Positions 31,126 to 43,300 of a DNA stretch of 64,000 bases are shown one piece after another. Below the pieces are notes generated by a model. It saw nothing but the letters and a program-made list of their open reading frames with translations, was not told where the DNA came from and did not search any database. The position numbers and the translations under genes are program-made. The stretch comes from Asterias rubens. Taxonomy: Eukaryota > Echinodermata > Asteroidea > Forcipulatida > Asteriidae. Numbering within the stretch: position 1 is the stretch's first letter; each line of letters starts with the position of its first letter. The stretch covers positions 2,217,691-2,281,690 of the forward strand of contig NC_047078.1 in the NCBI RefSeq assembly GCF_902459465.1, read 5' to 3'.

Positions 31126-34100
31126 CTGGTCCTGTTCAGGACTGTGGTGTCACAATGTCTGCTTTCATCAACTCGTGGATGACCTGTACTTGACCTTCAC
31201 TTGACAATCATGTGACACATCGACTTGGGGATTCCCCTATTATGTCATCATGTTGCCAGCATGATTTTCTTTTGTAGGTTGGGGGCGACTAGATGTGTTA
31301 CAGGGTTGTGAGGTTTAGGTTATGTGCAGTGCATTGCTGGGGTGAGGAGTGGTGGCATGCCCGCCACTTTAAAGAGGGTGGGTTGAGAGGTTCTGGTTTA
31401 GACCTACGGAGCAGTGGAAATGACGGTTGAATTTGATGATGTTTAGTTGTGGATAAGGTTTTAATGTAGTGAAGAGGTAGTAGAGTGTGTGATGGACTAG
31501 AGTTTGGTTATCCAAGTGAGTGAATCAGTGGGTAAATTGCAATAATTTATCATCCGGAAATATTAGTATTATTTTTGTTTTGAACAAATCTTTGCTGTGT
31601 TGGATTTCAGGTCGGGTCAGGATTCAATCTCAAGAAGCAACTTTTTGTTTATGAGAATTGATCAGAGATTGATCCAAATTGATTCAGATCATTGTTTTAA
31701 GATCTCAGTGATTTCTGATTCATGCTCACATTTTGATTGACGACACAGCGTTGATATTTTCTGGAAGCATTCAATTCAATTGGACTGCCTCCATGGTTTT
31801 TTTAGTTGTCAGTTTACAGAGGTCATGTATGTGGATAAGTTTTTACAAGCACGTTAATCTAAGAGATGGTAGGATGGAGGAACCAGTGTGTATGCGCATG
31901 GTCATCTTTGCATTCATATCTTGGCGGGAGGGGAGGGGGTTCGGACAGAGCTGGCCTTGGTTTGGTCTTAAGCCTTGGCTACCAACTACTACCTGAGTAA
32001 ACACAAGGGGGTCACACTGGGGTTAGCCTGTGCGCTTTGTAGAACTATATTCATATAAATTACCTCTATTTTTTATTATTTTTTTTCGGGAAATGTAGCG
32101 ACAGAGAAAATCACTTCTATAAATAGTCTTCACATACAGTCAGGTTCCCCGAGGTATGATGTAGAATAACAGAGCAGAATGGCATAACATCTTTTGGCAC
32201 CAGTCTATTTTTGACAGATAGTGTCATTCTGATTTGGAATTAACCTCACCTGCATTGTGAAGATCTCTTATTTCACCTAGAAGATCATCTTGTCAAAAAG
32301 AAAAAATCTAAGTAATATCTTGGAATTTTCCAAAAAGGGTTTATCTGTTTTAATATTTTGTGAGAAGAAGGGAATAGAAAAACACCAAAAGGTACATCAG
32401 AAAGGTGTATCAGAAATAGAAGTAAAAGTTTTCAAAAATTTTCACTTTTCAAAATGAGTTTTTCTGAAGTGGAAAAGAGTGGAGATAAAACCCTGTGGAA
32501 TGGAATTCTTCTTCTGTCAAATTGATTAGTTGAGATGCCCGTTTGATCAAACCAGAATGGAACAACAAAATGCCATAAAACATCTTTGTTAGTTTGGTTA
32601 TTCCTGGTTTGGGAGTTCTAGGTTGATTTCTTTGACATAATTCTAGGATGGAAAGTGATGTTTTCTTGAAGTACAATTTCGGACATTCTAATTCTAGATC
32701 TTTCTTTCATTTTTTTATTTTTTTTCCGCACACACTGAAATCACACTTGTATTGTTTTGTCAACTGTTACTGTTTCAATGAATTCTATGCACTCCAACTT
32801 GCATGTTAATTAAATGACCGATGAACTACTTAATTTTGTTGTTGCAGTTTGTGATTATTCATTGTCTTGAACAGCATTGTAAACTCGTCGTGACTCACCC
32901 AGAAAATAATATTTTTGAAAGTATTTGGACTGGGGTACAGAACTTTAAATTTAAGTTTAAAAAAACTCACTTAATCATGCGTACATTTTCTTTGCAAATA
33001 ATGAATATTTGTTTAGTAAGTCGCCGCGATGAGTACTGTGTTCATAAAATAGTTTCTTCCGTTAAGGGGGTGGGGGCCTTTATTAGTTGTAATTAATACT
33101 CATAAGAAAACAGAACAAGCTGTTGCAAGCTGCTAACCAACCAAAACAAACTATGGAACAAAATGGGAAAAAGGAGATAATGTCATGAAGTTTCGACCCC
33201 ATAATAGCATAAGGGTAGACACTTTTCAACAAAAACAACGATCGAGAAATGTACTCGGCTAAAGGACGACACGTCGAGCCATTTACTTTGTTTTCTTTTC
33301 TTCAGAGTTAAACTTCATCAGTTGTCGATACTATGCGATATGCTGACCTCGACCCGCCTGTCTCCAAATGATTGATTTTTGTATTCCACTAACACCCAAT
33401 TCTTTGAGTAAAACCGTTCATCAAACACTCTGGATTCTGAAGCCTGTTATAATCGGCTCAGCGGGCGGGGCAAAGGGCATTACCATTGTGCACACACCCT
33501 AATCAAACAACACATGACTACCCAAAAGTTGTTTACATCGCAACGCGCTATTTTCCAGCATGTGTGTCGCATACATATTCCAAGGTGCTTATCGTCGCAT
33601 ACGTTCACACACAAGCAAGACTCTACACGAAAAAAAACGCTAAATTTTCGAATTTAGACAGTTTTTATTTGACTGGCCTGTTCGAATGTTTAAGCTGTAT
33701 TTTAGTGTTCCGACTGTGGAGCAATTTGTCTTGAGTGTTTAAAAGTTATTTTATCTGAGCATTTTTCCAGCCGAGAAAAGTACCTTCTTGCTGTTTTACT
33801 GGTGTGTGTGTGGTGAGTGTCCTGTTTTAACAATCCGGAATTTCTTTGCAATCTTGGTTTTTTAAATTGTTTTTGAGGGCCAGTTTCTGGTCTTGTTTTC
33901 ATGATTTCCAAGCTACAAGGTGATGGTGATGATCATTGAACAAGTTTTAGTTTCAGGTCCCTGACAAACTTTCTGGCGAAGTTTAGAATGAAAGTCTTTT
34001 ACTCTGACAAAACTTACTTTCTGACAAAGTTTGTGATTTTGCTGTTCTATTATGAAACTGAAACAGTTCACTGTTGGACTTTTGGAAGGTTACGGGAAAC

Positions 34101-34414
34101 TTATTCAGAGTTTCTGAACTGATTCGTGGTAGACCTATCTTGAATCACAATCCTGCAATTTCGTTCATTGTTATTATTAATGAATTCTACCATTAAGAAT
34201 TCATGCGTGGATTATATATGGCTTTTTGGGGACACAGTGGCAGGGTATAGACTGTCGGTGTTTGTAAACGGGGCATTAGCTTATGGTGAAATATTCAGTC
34301 ATATCCACAAGTCATTGTAAATCAACCAAAATTTAACAAGTCGTTAAATATTCGTTTGTATTTATCCCTTCACAGTATACCATTACCAACAGGAATAAGA
34401 ACCTCACGTCACTG
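31126..34414. other. intergenic region upstream of the death-domain gene
   Basis: No exon, RNA gene or clear transposon recognised in about 3.3 kb. Short frames lack splice context. Confidence 0.4.
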
Positions 34415-34422
34415 TGACGTCA
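34415..34422. promoter_or_regulatory. CRE-type TGACGTCA site
   Basis: Perfect palindromic CRE (CREB/ATF site) 15 bases before the start codon of the death-domain gene, and so at or very near its transcription start or 5'UTR. Function is inferred from sequence only. Confidence 0.4.
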
Positions 34423-34437
34423 TTTTCATAAACCAGG

Positions 34438-35259
34438 ATGCCAGGCTACGGGGACCCGACAACGTACTACAGAATTTGCTCTGATGTGCCGTTACAGGCG
34501 CCTATAGGTGAGTGTGTGGGAAAAGTAATGTACATTAATTTAGACGAAGCAAAAAAACAAGCAAATTTACAACTAAAACAACAGCAACAACAACATCACT
34601 TTAATAGGTTAACGTTTTAAAAGTTGTGTTGTTCACAGATGTTATTTATACCCCAACCATCGGTGGATGTTTTTTGTAAAGTTCTTTGTGGGCTTCCCAA
34701 CTTCAATAAAACGACTCATCTAAACGAAAAGGAATTCCATAAAAGCAAATGTTGAAGGAATGAATTCTTTCTCAAGCCACCATAATAGGTGTATAACAAA
34801 TGTAGTAAATCTAGTTGATTTAAAAACCAAACATTTTGTTCATACATTTTCGATCATCAACCCTTCCTAGCGGAAGAAGTTCAATCATTATTTTTTTTTT
34901 TACAAAACTGTCATTTCTTACCAAACAAAAAATACCCTATACTTATTTTCCCTTTTCTTAATAAAGGACCCATCAGTGACCAAGAACTACTTCAAATAGC
35001 CGGCACCCTTTCTACAGACTGGCGCATGATGGCGGTATCACTTGGTCTCCCTGAATTTCGAATCGGCAGCATCGAAAGAGGTTTCCCTCCGAATGAGCGA
35101 CTGTTTGCTGCCCTGAGAGACTGGCGGGCGAAGAGTTTGAAGATGAACGCTCCCCATGAAACAGCCGTTGAATTGGCTAACGTTATGTTTGAACTTGGGC
35201 GGGATGATATCGGGAATCATTTGATTATGAAGTATCAATGCGCATTAGAATGCGCTTGA
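34438..35259 (+). CDS. death-domain-only protein, two exons
   Basis: Exons 34438..34507 and 34967..35259 (donor ATAG|GTGAGT, acceptor TTCTTAATAAAG, phase 1) encode 120 residues. The ATG is the first in frame after a TAA at 34429. Residues 1-24 (MPGYGDPTTYYRICSDVPLQ...) are unassigned. The rest is a single death domain: DQELLQIAGTLSTDWRMMAV, then SLGLPEF.I.SIE, LRDWRAK, and ELANVMFELGRDDIGNHL, which match the six-helix death-fold pattern with W in helices 2 and 4/5. Death domains mediate homotypic adaptor binding in TNF-receptor, Toll/IL-1 and NF-kB signalling. No kinase, TIR, DED or membrane segment is present, so it may act as an adaptor or competitive inhibitor. An unseen upstream exon cannot be excluded, but the in-frame stop argues against it. 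Confidence 0.78.
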
Positions 35260-35310
35260 GAGAAAACGGACACTCCTTTTCTGGAGAGAGAAACTGAAAT
35301 AATGTTTAAT

Positions 35311-35451
35311 GGGAGACTTTCTGAGACGATAGAGGGCAGCAGACTTACCGGGTAAATCCATTGTTCTCAGAATTATGCGCATGTTCAGAACTACGTAAAC
35401 AGTGAAAATTTACCCCTTATGTCTGCTGCCGCCTAGCGTTGGAAAGTCTCC
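35311..35451. repeat. GGCAGCAGACTTACC foldback MITE, copy 1
   Basis: GGGAGACTTT...GGGCAGCAGACTTACC is inverted at the right as GTCTGCTGCCGCCTAGCGTT then GGAAAGTCTCC. Second copy at 43160-43302. Lies in the presumed 3'UTR of the death-domain gene. Confidence 0.85.
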
Positions 35452-36848
35452 TATTCCTTTTGCCATCTCAAAACTATTTGTGCCAGCCTATTAGTTTGTC
35501 CTATCAGCCTCGGTTTAGTTGACATTGAGTAGGAACAAAACATAAGATTGTGGTATCATGATGATTGAATTCGTCTGTCAGTTTGGCCACGATTAAATCT
35601 AGAGCTATAGCCTACTGTTAAAAGTTGAACTGTTATTTTTCATGTAAACACCGCTCCTCGCTGGCCCGCGATTTAGTAACCAAAACCATGCATGTGATGG
35701 CCAACCGTAAAGCTGCAAAAGTTTTAGTCTGGTCCCCTGATCAAAGATTCCTTGACGTCTCTTGTTCAGAGCCTAGTCGGAGATTTGGGGGTCTGGGAAC
35801 CAGACTACAAAAGTTTTTATTAGAGGAAAACAAGAACAGGAGAGGGGACGAGACCCCCCCCCCCCCTCATAAAAAGAGTCTAAAAATCCAAATTTAAAAC
35901 ATAAACATACAATATGTAGACTTCAGTCGGCCGAGCGGAACCCACGACAGACTTGACTCAAGTCTCCATCCAGTGCCATTGCCAGAATATGGTCTGTTTG
36001 CTATTTGGGGCGTATAATATGCTTGTGGGACCTCTCACACGAGAACGGGACTTGAATCAAGTCCAACTCACGGGGACGTGGAGGACCGCCACCACCCGTA
36101 GGTGTCTGCATTTTTTTTAATAGAACTTCAACCAAACAATTTTATTTTGCCATGTAATGTAACATACTTGTATATTTTTTTTTAGAGGAGTCATGGATCA
36201 TGAATAAAACAAGTTTGAGACTACATGTATAAAACAAAGCCGTCTGAGATTATTTAATTTAAATGTTTGTTTACCTCGGGTGATGTCGGGTGACACGTCA
36301 CTGCGTGTTGTGTTCTTGAAGAAGACAGTGACGTGATAGGGCCTCTGTACATTATTTTATCACAAGTTATCTCGTTACTTTTTTTATTTCGCTGGTTTTT
36401 GATCTTATAGTTTGGTTAAAATAAATGTATAAGTGAAGTATCGGCGAATGTATTTTTTTTTCTCTGCCTCTGTCTATTGTTTGTCTGGCGTATTTTTTGC
36501 TTCTTTCTAAATAAATATATTCTGAGGTAATGGTATATATTATAATGTCTATTGCTTATTAAATATAGCAGACGGACCTAACATTAGCTGTCTCGTATAA
36601 TGATCAAAATATTTGTACCCAAAATCTAGGCCCACTGTTCTCTGGGCATGATCAACTCGACACCTAGCCTGAACGCCTGAGACAGGGGCCCAGTCTACTC
36701 TACACCCCGCCCGTCCCATATCCAAACGTCACCGCCACTATCTCCCGGCCCCTCCCGGCCCACTCCATCATGTCTCAAACCTATGGAGCAATTCGGCTTG
36801 TACGGGCATGCCAAGGCTGGTGGGTTTGTGGAAAAACTAGGTCACGTC
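35452..36848. other. death-domain gene 3' flank and USF2 upstream region
   Basis: A hairpin at about 35726-35810 (GTCTGGTCCCC / GGGGTCTGGGAACCAGAC). AATAAA-like sequences occur near 36201 and 36509. From about 36690 the DNA becomes GC-rich with CCCCGCCC-type (Sp1-like) runs, as expected for the upstream region of a housekeeping gene. Confidence 0.45.
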
Positions 36849-36854
36849 CACGTG
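36849..36854. promoter_or_regulatory. CACGTG E-box upstream of USF2
   Basis: The canonical USF-binding E-box, about 475 bp upstream of the USF2 ATG and 27 bp from a double CCAAT box. Possible autoregulation. Confidence 0.5.
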
Positions 36855-36880
36855 TGACAACGCCAGGATCCCTGTCATGT

Positions 36881-36891
36881 GATTGGCCAAT
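36881..36891. promoter_or_regulatory. overlapping ATTGG/CCAAT box
   Basis: GATTGGCCAAT carries a CCAAT box on each strand (NF-Y type), within the GC-rich region upstream of USF2. A further CCAAT is near 36971. Confidence 0.5.
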
Positions 36892-37325
36892 ATCAGGTGG
36901 TACATACCAAGAGCGTTGTCGAACTAGCTGCTGCTGAACGGTCAACCGCATCACGTCCCAGATACATCACCAATCACCCTACGCAATATAATATAGATCC
37001 CAAAACGATGCCTCAAAAACCACAATAATTCCAAGTTATACAATAATATGGTACATAATTTGTGGTTGGTCACATTTTTCAATGAAACCATGAACAGAAT
37101 GTTACTTTTCTTGAAAAAATTGCGACATCGCGGATTGATATGAGGATCTAAATCACCCTATATCAAGGTACACGAACATACGCTGTAGAATGGGAACGTT
37201 GAAAAACGTCAGCCATTTTCTTTTTATCCAATGTCACATGTACACCCACATGACCCAGTGTTTGGCCCCGTGACTTTGTCCAGCATCACTGATTCGTTTG
37301 CAGTCCTAAGTTTCGGCAAATCCAC

Positions 37326-37357
37326 ATGGATATGTTAGAACAAGCTCTGGAGCCTAG
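37326..37357 (+). CDS. USF2: USF2 exon 1
   Basis: MDMLEQALEP plus two bases (phase 2), donor AG|GTAAGA. Too short for simple ORF finding; identified by its match to the USF2 N-terminus and by phase agreement with exon 2. Confidence 0.85.
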
Positions 37358-40300
37358 GTAAGAACGATGAGTGATTAGTTTCCTATAGAAACTGAGGAGA
37401 TATTAAGGGAATTTTGGGGAGAAAATTCGGAAACCTTTTTCTCGATGTTGGAAGTGAGTTGGATTTTTGCGACGGGCGAGCTGCTGCATCGGCATTTGGG
37501 CCGGGTTCGTTTAAATATTTCTTGTGGTTGTGCGTTCGTTTTTTTTCCTCTGCATTTGATTGACATGTCGGATGTAAAAGTTGCGGGTCGTGAAGTTTGA
37601 TTTTTGGAGGAATTCGTGATTAAAAAGAAACATTGGTTTCCGTGCTAATAATGATCAATAATAAAGGGGCAATGTAATGTTATATTTGTTAAATCCAGAT
37701 AGTACTACATTTTTAGGCAAAAATAGATTTTAAATAAATAATAATAAACCGGTCATTTGCGTTCGCAGCTTACCTTAAAATTAATTAAATTAATTTTTAA
37801 AAAATGAAAAAAGAACTTTATTATAATTTAGTCAACAAAACGTGTTTGATGACCTTGTTTTTTTTTTACTTGCCATGCTTGGGGTTTGTGCAAGTTTGGA
37901 ATTAGTTTTGCATTTTTTTTGTTGAATTGAGTGATTCCATCTGAAACGTCAGAGTCAGATAGGAAAAAAGTCAAACCTTTATTAACCTGGCTGCCACTTT
38001 TTTATAAAACAGAACTGATGTGGTAAACTAGACCGATTCTACCTCCATGCGGGGATGCTGTACTCCTTCTAAAATAAGTTGGCATCAAAGATGTCCCTTC
38101 TTTTTTTTTTTTAAGTAGTAGGCCTATTTCTATTTTGCCCCAGAATGGGTCTATGATCTAATGGTAAACAAGAGACTTGAAATGGGGGATTGAAAATAAA
38201 TGTTGATCAAAAATATGTGACAGCACTAATGGCAGACAAAATTTTCACGAATCTTACAATCCTCAACCCCCCCCCCCAAAAAAAAAGAATACAAATTACA
38301 CTCGCTGCCAAAGGTAAACAAAATATAAAAGCAATTGAGATTGCTTGAGCCTGATCAGTCACCCGAGTCCATCATGAGGGAGACATCCATCCACCGCGGA
38401 GAAAGGCAGGAGGCACTACATGTATGTTGTTGGCAGGGGTTTGCTTTACAGCCATGTTTCAAGCTACATTAAAGACACTGGACACTATTGCCAATAGTAT
38501 TGGTAATTGTCAAAGACCAGTCTTCTCACTTGGTTTATCTCAACATATATTATGCATAAAATAACAAACCTGTGAAAATTTGAGTTCAATTGGTCATCGA
38601 AGTTGGGAGATAACTTTGAAAGAAAAAAGCATCCTTGTCACACGAAGTTGTGTGCTTTCAGATGTTTGATTTTGAGACCTCAAATTCTAAATCTGAGGTC
38701 TCGAAATCAAATTCGTGGAAAATTACTTCTTTCCTCGAAAACTACGCCATTTCAGAGGGAGCCGTTTCTCACACTGTTTTATACTATCAACCTCTCCCAT
38801 TACTCGTAATACCAATTCAGGTTTTATGCTAATAATTAATTTGAGTACCCCCCAAAATTAGTGTCCACTGCCTTTAAATAAGAATTAAACAATGCTAATT
38901 GGAGGGTTGTGAGGAATATGGGTCTGAGGCTGCAGTTTTGAACATTAATTTATCGTTTACTTCAAAAATATTTTTATCCGTCCTGTAATTGGCGCTTGCG
39001 CTGTTGGAAGTTGAATAAAATAAAAATAAATATATGCATCATGGCAACCCTCTGAGACTCGCAGGGCACTCTTACAGAAACACCAAAGAACCTGTCTCTC
39101 AGCTTATCACCTGGTCACCAGAACATGGGAGGAGAAACAGGGGAAGACAAAAAGCACAGCTAGATAGAGATGTAATTGCCAGGGACATCGGGGTGCTTCA
39201 AGCTGATCTTCCCAACCTAATGAGAGATCGACAGGGATGGGCGAGCCTCAACATGATTCCGACCTCGGTCAACTAGAGAGAGCGAGAGAGGCATGGCAAT
39301 AGATGACTTGCCCGAAAAACTAAAAGTGTGCTCTGCCAGGCAAATGGCAAGGATCTAATAATAGTCGGTGAAACTTGACTTGTAATTTTTAATGAGTTAC
39401 CATCAGGGGCTTCACATTGTGATGGCGTGTCATGTTCAAGGGGTTGAGAGTGCTCACCGATCTCCTCTCAGATAAAGGCGGGGGGGGGGGGGGGGGGGGG
39501 ACACACAGTATAGTGGCACAATCACCATTTGTCCAGAACTTGGGAGTGTGGTGCCCACACAGCAACAAAGCTCCACATTCCTCCCTTCCTCCCCACTGCA
39601 GTAAAAAATGTTTTACCATACTTAATAGGTTTTTAAAAACCTATTTGTATGATGATACAAAGCACTCTCAATTACCTTAAACTCCCTTCACAAAGATGCC
39701 TAGCAAGTTTTTGTCTTCTTTGGGACAGGGGGGAGGGGGCGGGGGAGAATTCTGACAGTTGCTGCGCTTTGGATGCTTGGCACACAGGTTAAGGCCGGTT
39801 GCAAAGTGAATTTTGATTATTTGTTGCGAATTTTGTTGCGAATTTGTGACGTAAAAATTTGAATTCACAGGAAGTATGACAGCCTGGCTTTAGTTCGGAG
39901 TCTAAGAGTAACTATATTTATTAATATGAATAGTAAAGTTGCGGGTACAACCATGAGTAAAATCTCTTTTGAAGGAGTGGTGGTTCTGAAAAGAGCCGGT
40001 TTGGTCTCGACGTTTCGAACAGTATGCCCTGCTCGTCTCCTGAAGACGAGCAGAGTATACTGTTCGAAATCTGGAGATACTCTGCTCGTCTCCTGAAGAC
40101 GAGCAGAGTATACTGTTCGAAACGTCGAGACCAAACCAGCTCTTTTCAGAGCCACCACTCCTTCAAAAGAGACTTTACCCATGGTTGTATCCGCAAGTTT
40201 ACGGTTCACATTTATATTTATAGTTACAATTATTCTCCACACCATGCAAAGCTTCAAACACCATTTAGTACAGAGTCTGTTCGCTTTCACTTCACTGTGT

Positions 40301-43300
40301 TAGAGCGATAAGATGTGTATAGGACTTGCCCACTCTTAGGCCAAATTTGAATTGGCGGCTACGGCTATTGCTAAGGGTGTTGCTAAGGACGTCCTATACC
40401 TCAACGCATAGGAAATCTAGCCGTAGCTGTAGCCGCTAATTCGGTCACGGCCTAGGTCTTATCCTAGAACTAATAAATAGGTTGAATTTCTCCTGTGAGT
40501 CAGTGAACCTTGTCCTTATCGCTAACTCTTGGAGTGTAAGGTGAAGACTTGTCTACGATGGCAGGGTTTTTAATTGCCTAGAGATTAAACCTCACTCTCC
40601 CATTCACAGTCACATGTGAGTAGGGACTCAGTCAGGTGGTCATTACCATTCAGCTCTACAATGTGCATCACGTCCTGAATGTCTTATTAGATTACTTAAC
40701 CAATCACCCCTCATTCCCTATAATGGTGCCACCCAAAGTTATGAATGTTTCATCTTAACCAATCATCTACCAGCAAAGCAGTTGACTTCATTTAGTTGGA
40801 GGTGGGTTGTAATGACACACTTCCTGTAGTAATAAGTGAGCACAGACACTAAAACCAATCACCCCTTTGATTATGACAATGGTCCAACCCAAAGTTACAA
40901 TTGCCTCATCTTAGCCAATCAACTACCAGCAAAGCAGTGACTTCATTCAGTTGGAGGTGGGTTGTAATGACACACTTCCTGTAGTAATAAGTGAACACAG
41001 CCAAGGAGCTTTGCAGGCGGGAAAAAAAAACCTTTTCGGCTACCCTTGAGAAAATTATGCCAATACTTCAAGTAGTACAAAACTATTTTAAGAACATTTC
41101 ATGACTGTACCCTTCGCGGCGTAAAAATAGAAGAAATTATGACTTATCTGGTATTCTTAGGCTCGGGTCACGTTGTCCTAACGAAGCATGAATGTATCAA
41201 ATTTGATGAGACTGCGACCAGACGCGGCTCAACAAGAATGGTTTCTGAGACGCCGAATGTAACTTATTTATCGGATCATTTGATTGTGAGCCATCATTTT
41301 CAACTCGCTGTTGGAGATGTGAGCTTGGAGGTCAAGACGTTAAGAACCTCTCATTTTTTTGCGCCGCTCGTGAATAAGGGGATTTTATGATCAAAATAAT
41401 GGCTGTAAATGGTGAAATTAACAGGTACTATTATTTTGGCTTACTGGTCTCTACAATTTGACTGTTTTATTGACAATATCTTAACGCCATATTTTTTTGG
41501 TTTTTATTTTGATTTAGAGATAAAAAATGAAGGAATATATTCTGCTACTTACTCGCCACTTACATCGGACAAATTATAGAAAATATTTTGAGTGTAAAAA
41601 AGAGTAAGAAGATTTTAAAAATGGTTCTTGGGTAGTAATGAAAATTTGTCCCATCGAAAAAATGTTAAGCTGTGATTTTTCATTCATAATGATTTTTTTC
41701 TTTTGCAGTGGACACGACAAAAGTGACCAAGAGTTACAGGGAAAGGATGACGGTAAGTGGAAACGATGTTTAATTTTTAGAGTGGTTGAATCATGTTACT
41801 TCTCAAGTCGTTTAGAGTCACTATTTTTTATTTGTGACTTGACTTGTAGCTTTCATCATTGACTTGTGACTTGACTTGGCAGGCCCGTTCATACTTATTT
41901 TGAAAGGGCTAAGGCAGTGTAGGCACCAAGGCATTTTTTCCTTGGTAAAGGGCAACCTATCAGGAAAATGTCAATTTCTACTGGAGCATTTCAAGGCAAT
42001 GACCAGGGGGCATGGAGGCAACTCGCTTTGTTGCCTCCGTGAAGTATCAGGGCCGTCTTTGACTTGGACTTGACAAAAGTGACTTTTTACCACTGTCGTA
42101 CTTTGCTAGCTGAGCTCGCGGCTTCGACTTCCAGCTTCGACTTTCAGCTTCAAGTCTGGTTTGCGAAGGTGTGCATTTTTATACATGTGGGCTACTGAAA
42201 ACAAACTTGTGGGAGACTCAAAGTTTTGGTTGACGAGTCCGGCCGGCGAGTAAAAGCAAAAGTTAAGGGAAACTCTCCTTAAGTTACATTATCGTTGACC
42301 GCAAACATGACGGCTTCTAGAAGTGGTCTTGTTTCATGTAGTGAATTTCGCATACCAATCTCCAAATTACACTTCAAAATGCAAGTAAACGGGCTTCTAA
42401 GTATTTTGTTTATTTTAAAAATTTTTTTTACAGGAGATATGGGATCAGCGTCCGATGACCCAACAGTTATCGCCAACTCAGGAGCTTTTTCAGCAGATAA
42501 CATTGTAAGTTCACAGTCTCTCCTACTTTTCAAAAGCAGGAAACATACTTTATTAACAAAAAAACTTACCTGATGAGTTTCACATTTAGGATTTAGCAAT
42601 TGTCAAAGACCAGCGGCAGTCTTCTCACTTGGTGTATCTCAACATGCACAAAATAACAAACCTGTGGAAATTTGAACTCAATTTTTCACACGAAGTTGTG
42701 TGCTTTCAGGCTTGATTTTGAGACCTCACGTGTGAGGTCTCAAAATCCTTCAAATATTTTAGTGAGAAATAACTTCTTTCTCAAAAACTACGTTACTTCA
42801 AAGGGAGCCGTTTCTCACAATGTTTTATACTATGAACAGCTCTCCATTGCTCGTTATTAAGTAAGTTTTTATGCTAACAATTATTTCGAGTAATTACCAA
42901 TAATGTCCACTGCCTTAAAGAAAGTTTTTATGCTAACACTTATTTTGAGTAATTACCAAAAGTGTTCAGTGCCTTTAATGACCACTTGACATTTCAACAC
43001 TAGTAGAGTCTTTCTAGTCTGGCCATTAATTTGGCTGCTGAACAGTTTGCAACAGCTAACTTTTTTTTCTCATTTTAGAATTACAAACATTTGAAACATT
43101 CACCGCCCAATTTCTACTTGAACATTTCAAGGGGCACCAGGGCAAGCAATGAAGGCACTGGAAGACTTTTGGGACGCTTGGTGGCAGCAGACTTACCAGG
43201 TAAAATCCATTGTTGTCGGTCATTTACGCATGCTCAGAACTATGTAAACAATGGAAATTTACCTGGTAAGTCTGCTGCCACCTAGTGTTCCAAAGTCTCC

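Noticed and set aside
39865-40290. 141-codon minus-strand frame
   Set aside because: It lies within the large foldback element at 39905-40262 and reads the same repeat on both arms.
41139-41390. 83-codon frame as a USF2 first exon
   Set aside because: No donor of the needed phase 2; the 37326-37357 exon matches the USF2 N-terminus and fits the phase.
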